A DNA stretch of 10,219 nucleotides from Methylovirgula sp. (GTDB lineage Bacteria; Pseudomonadota; Alphaproteobacteria; Rhizobiales; Beijerinckiaceae), in NCBI GenBank assembly GCA_030040215.1, contig JASHUD010000178.1, forward strand, positions 1-10,219, in the 5' to 3' direction. Positions within the stretch are counted from its first letter, which is position 1. Each line of letters starts with the position of its first letter. The notes under the pieces were generated by a model. It was given only the letters and a program-made list of their open reading frames with translations, had not been told where the DNA came from and did no database searches. The translations under genes were made by a program, and so were the position numbers. Shown one piece after another: positions 4,869-10,219 of this stretch.

Positions 4869-7561
4869 GCCGGAGCCTCGGCGGGCTGCGCCGCGGGAAC
4901 CGGCAGCCGCAGGGTGAAGATCGCGCCGCTATGGTCGGCGCGGTTGGCGGCGGAAATCGTGCCTCCCATGGCCTCGATGAAACCGCGGCAGATCGCCAGC
5001 CCCAGTCCGGTGCCGACCCGCTGCCGGTCGGTATGATGTACGCGGAAGAATTTGTCGAAGATCCGCTCGCAATCGGCCGGCGGAATTCCTTCGCCCTCGT
5101 CGCTGACTTCGAGCACCACGCTGTTGCCGTCTTGGTGCGCGCGGATTGCGATCTTGGAGCCCATCGGCGCGTATTTGGCGGCGTTGTCGAGAAGATTGAA
5201 CAGCACTTGCTCCATCAGCACCACGTCGAGCGCGAGCATCGGTAATCCCGGTTCCAAGGCGATTTCGATCGTATGGTCGCCCAAGATTCGTTGCGCTCTT
5301 TGCAAGGCGGCGCCGACCAGATCGGAAAGATCGGCCAGACTGGTCCGTGGCGCAAACGCACCGGATTCGAGGCGCGTCATATCGAGAAGGTTGCCGATGA
5401 ACCGGTTCAGCCGCTCGGCTTCCTCCTGAATGGTCTTCAGCAGCGCGACGCGCACCGGCGCATCGAGCTCCGCGCCGTGCGCGGCAAGGCTGCTCGCCGA
5501 ACCGATGATCGAGGCGAGCGGCGTGCGCAAATCGTGCGAGATTGAGGTGAGCAGCGCTTGCCGCAGCCGGTCCGTCTCCGCGGCGAGCCGCGCCGCGGCG
5601 ATGTCTTTCGCGAGATAAATACGCTCGATGGCAAGCGCCGCCTGATCGGAGAGCGAATCGAGGAGCCGGCTTTCCTCGGGCATGAGCAACACGCCGGCGC
5701 GATCCGAATCAATGCCGATCACGCCAACCGCACCGCGCCCGGTGCGCATCGGCGTAAACAGGCGCTTGGCTCCCGGCAGCGTATCGGCGCCGCGCCCTGC
5801 CGCCTGGTTCTTTTCGAAGCACCATTGCGCGGCGGCAAGATCCGCCTCGTCGAGCCGGTCTTCCGGTGGAAATCCGGCTTTCAGCGCCAGCCTGCCGTCT
5901 TCGGGAAGCAGCAGTACGACCCGTACCTTGAGGAGCAGCGCAATCTGATAGACGCTCGCCCACAATACTTCGTCGAGGTCGGCGGCTCCGGCAAGCTTGC
6001 GGCTGAAGAGGTAGAGCTCTTCGGTAACCCGCGCACGCTGGCGCGCGGTGATTGCCTGGGCGCGAAGGCGCGCCATCAGATTGCTGGCAATGACTGCCAC
6101 AACGCCAAAGAAGAACAGAGTAACCACGTTTTCCGGGTCGGCGATCGTGAACGTGTAGAGCGGCGGCAGAAGGAAGAAGTTGAAGGCGAGCACGCTGACA
6201 AGACAGGCAAAGAGGGACGGCCACAAACCGAAATTGACCGCGCTCGCCAAGACGCCGACCAAAAAGACCAGCGCTAGGTTCGAGACGGCAAACGTCTGGC
6301 GCAAGATCAGCGCGGCGATGCAGGCGATAACAACGAAGCCGAAACTTTCGGCATAGGCGGTCCAGTTCTCCCGCGCCGAGCCCGGTGCTTGCGCAGGCCC
6401 GGCGCTCCTGCGTGCCGGTTCGCCAGCGACGACGTGGACGTTGATGCCGCCAGCATCGCGAATGAGTCTTTGCGTCACCGACCCGCGAATAAAATCGAAC
6501 CAGCGTGCACGGCTCGCGGGAGCGACAAGAATGTGTGTAACATTGTGCGATTGCGCATAATCGAGGATCGCGGCGGCGACGTCTTCGCCGGGCAACGTGA
6601 CGGGGGCGCCGCCAAGACGTGCGGCGAGTCGCAAGGATTCGGCGATTTCGCGGCGTTCGCTCTCGCCGGCGCGCAGTTCTCGCGCCGTCTCGACATGGAT
6701 CGCCTCCCACGGGGCGCGCAGGCGATCGGCGATGCGACGCGCAAGCCGCACCAGCGCCGGACCGCCGGATGCGCCGTTGACGCCGACGAGCACACGATCG
6801 CCCGCCGGCCAAGGTCCATCGATCGCATGCAAGCGCATATAATCGACCATCTGCTCGTCGACCCGCTGCGCGGTGCGGCGCAGTGCCAGTTCGCGCAGCG
6901 CCGTGAGATTGCCCGGCGAAAAATAGTTTTCCGTCGCGCGCACCGCCTGATCGTGCACGTATACCTTGCCTTCGCGCAGGCGGGCGATGAGATCCTCGGG
7001 CGTTAGGTCCACAACTTCGACGTCGTCGGCGCGGTCGATGATCGAATCGGGAACGGTCTCGCGAACCCGCACCCGCGTGATCCGCGTAACGATGTCGTTC
7101 AGGCTTTCGACATGCTGGATATTAAGGGTGGTGTGAACGTCGATGCCAGCGGCAAGAATCTCTTCGACATCGAGGTAGCGTTTCGGATGGCGGCTGCCCG
7201 GCGCGTTGGTATGGGCAAGCTCGTCGACGAGCACCAAACGCGGATGGCGCGCCAAAATGGCGTCGAGGTCCATCTCGGCGAGACTGCGGCCGTTGTAGGG
7301 GATCGTCCGCAGCGGCACGATCTCGAGGCCGGCAAGAAGGGCTTCCGTCTCTTTGCGGCCATGCGTTTCGACGACACCGACGACGACATCCAGTCCCTCG
7401 CGGCGTTTGGCCTGCGCGGTGAGCAGCATTTCATAGGTCTTGCCGACGCCGGGCGCGGCGCCGAGAAAGATCTTCAGCCGCCCGCGCGCACTGCTCTGAG
7501 CTTCCTGCAACAAGACGTCGGGCGAAGGACGGCGGTCGATAGGAGCGCGTTTCTCGATCAT
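4865..7561 (-). CDS. kdpD: KdpD, potassium-sensing histidine kinase
   Basis: This 898-residue protein is about the size of E. coli KdpD. The N-terminal KdpD domain carries Walker A GAAPGVGKT (34-42) and Walker B LVLVDE (109-114), followed by the family segment HTTLNIQHVESLND. A universal-stress-protein-like domain spans about 254-380. Four membrane segments lie at about 402-496, followed by an arginine-rich stretch (498-511) that in E. coli KdpD influences signalling. A GAF-like region covers about 515-650. The kinase core has the phosphorylated H676 in SISHDLRTPLASI, N-box NLLDNAAKYAP (789-799), G1 DEGEGIP (821-827) and G2 GTGLGLAI (850-857). It senses potassium limitation and controls KdpE. 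I prefer the ATG at 7561 over the GTG one codon earlier; no strong Shine-Dalgarno is visible. It is separated from kdpC by an antiparallel gene. A strong sigma-54 motif lies about 70-85 nt upstream of the ATG. Confidence 0.97.
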   Translation of the reverse strand: MIEKRAPIDRRPSPDVLLQEAQSSARGRLKIFLGAAPGVGKTYEMLLTAQAKRREGLDVVVGVVETHGRKETEALLAGLEIVPLRTIPYNGRSLAEMDLDAILARHPRLVLVDELAHTNAPGSRHPKRYLDVEEILAAGIDVHTTLNIQHVESLNDIVTRITRVRVRETVPDSIIDRADDVEVVDLTPEDLIARLREGKVYVHDQAVRATENYFSPGNLTALRELALRRTAQRVDEQMVDYMRLHAIDGPWPAGDRVLVGVNGASGGPALVRLARRIADRLRAPWEAIHVETARELRAGESERREIAESLRLAARLGGAPVTLPGEDVAAAILDYAQSHNVTHILVAPASRARWFDFIRGSVTQRLIRDAGGINVHVVAGEPARRSAGPAQAPGSARENWTAYAESFGFVVIACIAALILRQTFAVSNLALVFLVGVLASAVNFGLWPSLFACLVSVLAFNFFLLPPLYTFTIADPENVVTLFFFGVVAVIASNLMARLRAQAITARQRARVTEELYLFSRKLAGAADLDEVLWASVYQIALLLKVRVVLLLPEDGRLALKAGFPPEDRLDEADLAAAQWCFEKNQAAGRGADTLPGAKRLFTPMRTGRGAVGVIGIDSDRAGVLLMPEESRLLDSLSDQAALAIERIYLAKDIAAARLAAETDRLRQALLTSISHDLRTPLASIIGSASSLAAHGAELDAPVRVALLKTIQEEAERLNRFIGNLLDMTRLESGAFAPRTSLADLSDLVGAALQRAQRILGDHTIEIALEPGLPMLALDVVLMEQVLFNLLDNAAKYAPMGSKIAIRAHQDGNSVVLEVSDEGEGIPPADCERIFDKFFRVHHTDRQRVGTGLGLAICRGFIEAMGGTISAANRADHSGAIFTLRLPVPAAQPAEAPA

Positions 7562-7631
7562 CACAGCATTTTACACCCATAGAGCTGGCAACGTCATGCG
7601 AGCGAAGTTAACGACGTCACAGTTGCCGCCC

Positions 7632-7647
7632 GGCAAGCGGCGTGCCA
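7632..7647 (-). promoter_or_regulatory. sigma-54 promoter (-24/-12) for kdpD-kdpE-ptsN
   Basis: The minus strand reads TGGCACGCCGCTTGCC. It matches the sigma-54 consensus TGGCACG-N4-TTGCW everywhere except the final W, with exact GG-GC spacing. The predicted start is near 7621, giving a leader of about 60 nt before the kdpD ATG. It lies in the 148-bp divergent gap between kdpD and the Coa1-family gene. No NtrC-like or IHF-like site is recognisable upstream, and any enhancer would fall inside the Coa1-family gene, so the activator is unknown. Known kdp control in E. coli uses sigma-70 with KdpE, so this is unexpected. Confidence 0.65.
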
Positions 7648-7697
7648 AGAGTCTTGCGTCGCGTTTCATTCGAGCACAACTGCAAACCAGGCGCGCC

Positions 7698-7703
7698 GAA
7701 GGA
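7698..7703 (+). promoter_or_regulatory. ribosome binding site fixing the Coa1-family start
   Basis: GAAGGA lies 6 nt before the ATG at 7710. This supports that start over the in-frame ATG at 7596, which would add 38 basic residues that do not look like the family N-terminus and would overlay the sigma-54 promoter. Confidence 0.65.
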
Positions 7704-7709
7704 CTGGAT

Positions 7710-8414
7710 ATGGCGGACCCCAGCGCACGCATTGATCCGAAGACCGTCCCTGCAGAGATCGATCGCTGGAACTGGGGCGCGTTCCTGCTGAATTGGATAT
7801 GGGGCATTGGGAACAATACTTTTATAGCGCTACTCACGCTCATTCCCTTTTTCGGCACCCTCATTATGCCCTTTGTCCTCGGAGCGAAGGGCAGCAAATG
7901 GGCATGGCGCAACGGACGTTGGGAGAGTCTCGAACATTTCAAACGGGTCCAGCGTTTGTGGGCGATTTGGGGAGCCGTCATCTGGGTCAGCGTGATCCTT
8001 CTCTATGCTGGTTTGTTCGGCAGCTTTTTCTATCTCCTTGGATACTCCGAAGCCTACGCACTCGGCGTGGCCAAACTCGAGGCCAGCGCGGAAGCGGCCA
8101 ATGCTCTCGGCAAACCGATTTCGTGCGGCTCTCCCGTGGGCACAATCTCGGTCGTTGGGACATCGGGACGGGCGACGCTCAGCTTTTCCGCGTTCGGCAG
8201 CAAGGCCACGGGCCGCGTCTTCCTGGTGGCCACTAAGCAAAATGGCGCGTGGTCGCTCAAAAGGCTTATTCTCACAGTCGACGGCACCGACCAGGAGATC
8301 AATCTGCTCCGCCAAATTACGGCGGAAGCCGCGGTTTCCCGTGACGGGATTTTTCCGAGCCTATTGTTCGCAGCGCGGGCTGGAATGATGTCGCCTATCG
8401 TCGCCGACTTGTAG
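7710..8414 (+). CDS. Coa1-family membrane protein (cytochrome oxidase assembly factor-like)
   Basis: This 234-residue protein is the only plus-strand gene. The N-terminal part has the conserved pattern RWNWGAFLLNWIWGIGN (19-35), a hydrophobic segment at about 37-58, then GAKGSKWAWRNGRW and HFKRVQRLWAIWG (77-88), and a second membrane segment at about 84-110. The C-terminal half (about 117-195) fits the Coa1 domain: ALGKPISCGSPVGTISV, then a beta-rich stretch with the closing motif GAWSLKRLILTVDG. Related alphaproteobacterial proteins are annotated as cytochrome c oxidase assembly factor Coa1 family by similarity to the mitochondrial factor. A true role in oxidase assembly is not shown by anything here; no oxidase genes are nearby. 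The last 39 residues look less conserved. The stop is only 5 bp from the kdpC stop on the other strand. It interrupts an otherwise continuous kdp operon, suggesting later insertion or rearrangement. Confidence 0.82.
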   Translation: MADPSARIDPKTVPAEIDRWNWGAFLLNWIWGIGNNTFIALLTLIPFFGTLIMPFVLGAKGSKWAWRNGRWESLEHFKRVQRLWAIWGAVIWVSVILLYAGLFGSFFYLLGYSEAYALGVAKLEASAEAANALGKPISCGSPVGTISVVGTSGRATLSFSAFGSKATGRVFLVATKQNGAWSLKRLILTVDGTDQEINLLRQITAEAAVSRDGIFPSLLFAARAGMMSPIVADL

Positions 8415-8419
8415 TCCAT

Positions 8420-9022
8420 TCAGCTTTTGAATCCGTCGAGAGCGAGATTGAGGTCCAGCACATTGACATGTGGCTCGCCAATGACGCCGAGGAAGCGCTG
8501 TTCGACGTGTGCCTCGACGAGAGCGCGCAGGCGCTCCTCGGAGATCTTGCGTGCCTTGGCGACGCGCGAGACCTGAAAGAACGCCGCCGCCGGCGTAATG
8601 TCGGGATCGAGCCCGCTCGCCGAGGTGGTGACGAGATCGACCGGCACCGGTACGCCGGGGTTCTCGGCCCGCAATTTGGCGGCATCGGCTTTGACCCGTT
8701 CGACGAGCGCTTTCGAAGTCGGCCCAAGATTGGAGCCCGTCGAATTGTCCGCCGCATAGGGGACGGCGATGGTTTTGGTCGGGTCCTTGGGATCTGGCTC
8801 GGTGGTCGCCGACGGGCGGCCGTGGAAATATTTTTCGCTCGTGAAGTTCTGGCCGATCAATTCGGAACCGACGATTTTCCCGTCCTTGTCGATCAAGCTG
8901 CCGTTCGCCTGGCGATTGAAGAGGACCTGGGCGATGCCGGTCATCCCCAGCGGATAGATCAAGCCCGTGATGATCGTCATCACGACAATCATCAAAATCG
9001 CCGGGCGGATTTGTTTCAGCAT
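8420..9022 (-). CDS. kdpC: KdpC, potassium-transporting ATPase subunit C
   Basis: This 200-residue protein has one N-terminal membrane helix (about 8-32, within [19 protein letters not shown]) and a soluble domain. Family motifs include [22 protein letters not shown] (split here as GSELIGQNF at 52-60 and FHGRPSAT at 66-73), [14 protein letters not shown] (93-106) and the C-terminal [15 protein letters not shown]. KdpC is part of the KdpFABC pump and is thought to help ATP binding by KdpB. The start ATG is 9 nt after the kdpB stop, with GAGGA 6 nt upstream that overlaps the kdpB stop codon, so the genes are coupled. It ends convergent with the Coa1-family gene, 5 bp apart, with no visible terminator between. 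Confidence 0.96.
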   Translation of the reverse strand: MLKQIRPAILMIVVMTIITGLIYPLGMTGIAQVLFNRQANGSLIDKDGKIVGSELIGQNFTSEKYFHGRPSATTEPDPKDPTKTIAVPYAADNSTGSNLGPTSKALVERVKADAAKLRAENPGVPVPVDLVTTSASGLDPDITPAAAFFQVSRVAKARKISEERLRALVEAHVEQRFLGVIGEPHVNVLDLNLALDGFKS

Positions 9023-9031
9023 GGTTTGTCC

Positions 9032-10219
9032 TCACGCAAGGCCGACAGCCGACACCGCCATGTCGATCAGCTTGATGCCGACGAATGGTGCGATGATGCC
9101 GCCGAGGCCGTAGATTAGGAGGTTGCGGCGCAAGATATTCGCCGCGCCGAGCGGACGATAGGCAACACCTTTGAGCGCGAGCGGCACGAGTGCGATGATG
9201 ATCAGTGCGTTGAAAATGATCGCCGAAAGGATGGCGCTCTGCGGCGTCCTCAGATGCATGATGTTCAGCGCTTGAAGCTGCGGATAAAAGGCGAGGAACA
9301 TTGCCGGGATGATGGCGAAATATTTCGCCACGTCGTTGGCGATCGAGAATGTGGTGAGCGCCCCGCGGGTAATCAGCAGCTGCTTTCCAATCTCGACGAT
9401 CTCGATGAGCTTGGTCGGATCGCTGTCGAGATCGACCATGTTGCCGGCCTCGCGCGCCGCCATGGTGCCGGTATTCATGGCGACGCCGACATCGGCCTGG
9501 GCGAGCGCCGGCGCGTCGTTGGTGCCGTCGCCGCACATGGCGACGAGCTTGCCCTGCGCCTGCTCAGCGCGGATCAATTTCAGCTTGGTTTCCGGCGTCG
9601 CTTGCGCGAGGAAATCGTCGACGCCGGATTCTGCGGCGATGGCGGCGGCGGTGAGCGGATTGTCGCCGGTGATCATCACGGTGCGGATGCCCATCCGCCT
9701 GAGCTCCTGGAAACGGTCCCGGATGCCGCCCTTCACGATGTCCTTGAGGTTGATGAGGCCGAGCAAGCGGCCGTTCCTGGCGACGGCCAGCGGTGTGGCA
9801 CCGGATTTCGCGATCTCGTCGGATTTGGCCGTTAATTCTCGAACGGCGGAGTCGGGCACGGGCACCGGCGGTGTAAGCGCGCGGACATAGGCCAGAACCG
9901 CATCGACGGCGCCCTTGCGCACCGCGCCTTCGCTGGTATCGATGCCGCTGATCCGCGTTTGCGCCGAGAAAGGGATGAATTTTGCATTCAGGGTCGTCAT
10001 GTCGCGCCCTCTGATCCCGTGCCTTTCTTTGGCGAGGACGACGATTGAACGTCCTTCGGGCGTTTCGTCGGAAAGAGAGGCAAGTTGCGAGGCATCCGCG
10101 AGCTCCGCCTCGCTCACGCCGGCAAGCGGGATGAAGGCCGCCGCCTGGCGGTTGCCGAGCGTGATCGTGCCGGTCTTGTCGAGCAGCAGGGTATCGACGT
10201 CGCCGGCCGCCTCCACGGC
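9032..10219 (-). CDS. kdpB: KdpB, potassium-transporting P-type ATPase subunit, C-terminal part
   Basis: The last 395 residues are present; the gene starts beyond the right edge (the full family length is near 690). The phosphorylation motif [13 protein letters not shown] is at residues 14-26 of the visible part. The nucleotide-binding region shows [12 protein letters not shown] (53-64), FSAQTRISG (84-92) and RKGA. The hinge motif [20 protein letters not shown] is at 230-249, followed by [19 protein letters not shown]. Three to four C-terminal membrane helices follow, with [11 protein letters not shown] (298-308), the [20 protein letters not shown] helix and the final [20 protein letters not shown]. 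KdpB hydrolyses ATP to power potassium import through KdpA. kdpC follows after 9 nt. kdpA is expected just outside the window to the right. Confidence 0.97.
   Translation of the reverse strand, partial: AVEAAGDVDTLLLDKTGTITLGNRQAAAFIPLAGVSEAELADASQLASLSDETPEGRSIVVLAKERHGIRGRDMTTLNAKFIPFSAQTRISGIDTSEGAVRKGAVDAVLAYVRALTPPVPVPDSAVRELTAKSDEIAKSGATPLAVARNGRLLGLINLKDIVKGGIRDRFQELRRMGIRTVMITGDNPLTAAAIAAESGVDDFLAQATPETKLKLIRAEQAQGKLVAMCGDGTNDAPALAQADVGVAMNTGTMAAREAGNMVDLDSDPTKLIEIVEIGKQLLITRGALTTFSIANDVAKYFAIIPAMFLAFYPQLQALNIMHLRTPQSAILSAIIFNALIIIALVPLALKGVAYRPLGAANILRRNLLIYGLGGIIAPFVGIKLIDMAVSAVGLA

Noticed and set aside
8361..9536. Minus-strand open frame of about 391 codons overlapping kdpC and kdpB in another frame
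   Set aside because: It is an out-of-frame reading of kdpB and kdpC; an Arg/His-rich translation without recognisable domains.

Overview
The window looks like chromosomal DNA of a high-GC alphaproteobacterium, probably of the Hyphomicrobiales (Rhizobiales; a Bradyrhizobium-, Methylocystis- or Beijerinckia-like relative). The clues are the nasT-nasS-narK-haemoglobin order, the alphaproteobacterial Coa1-family protein and a ptsN-like gene placed after kdpDE. The lineage is inferred from gene content only. All genes but one lie on the minus strand, so the window reads biologically from right to left.

Right part (about 4170-10219): a high-affinity potassium uptake locus. It holds the 3' part of kdpB (P-type ATPase subunit), all of kdpC, then kdpD (sensor kinase), kdpE (response regulator) and a gene for a PTS IIA-Ntr (PtsN-like) protein. 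kdpD and kdpE overlap by ATGA, and the ptsN-like gene starts 14 nt after kdpE. A Coa1-family membrane protein gene on the opposite strand (7710-8414) separates kdpC from kdpD, so kdpDE-ptsN probably needs its own promoter. A nearly perfect sigma-54 promoter motif (7632-7647) points at kdpD.

Left part (1-3572): a nitrate assimilation locus. nasT (ANTAR antiterminator) and nasS (nitrate-binding partner that sequesters NasT) overlap by ATGA. A 310-bp non-coding stretch (1431-1740) follows, then narK (nitrate/nitrite MFS transporter) and the first 34 codons of a single-domain haemoglobin gene running off the left edge. The non-coding stretch carries what looks like a complete control region: an NtrC-like palindrome about 140 bp upstream of the predicted start, an IHF-like site near -61, a sigma-54 -24/-12 element, and two adjacent stem-loops at the 5' end of the predicted transcript. 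The stem-loops have loops AACGC and AACGAC, matching the A1/G4 loop rule of ANTAR target RNAs.

Together, the window joins nitrogen and potassium control. Nitrate genes appear to be switched by nitrogen status (NtrC/sigma-54) and by nitrate (NasS-NasT acting on leader RNA). The potassium sensor genes carry a putative sigma-54 promoter and include a nitrogen-PTS protein, a family known in E. coli to bind KdpD. I see no mobile elements, CRISPR arrays, tRNA or rRNA genes. The most notable new material is regulatory rather than a new protein system.
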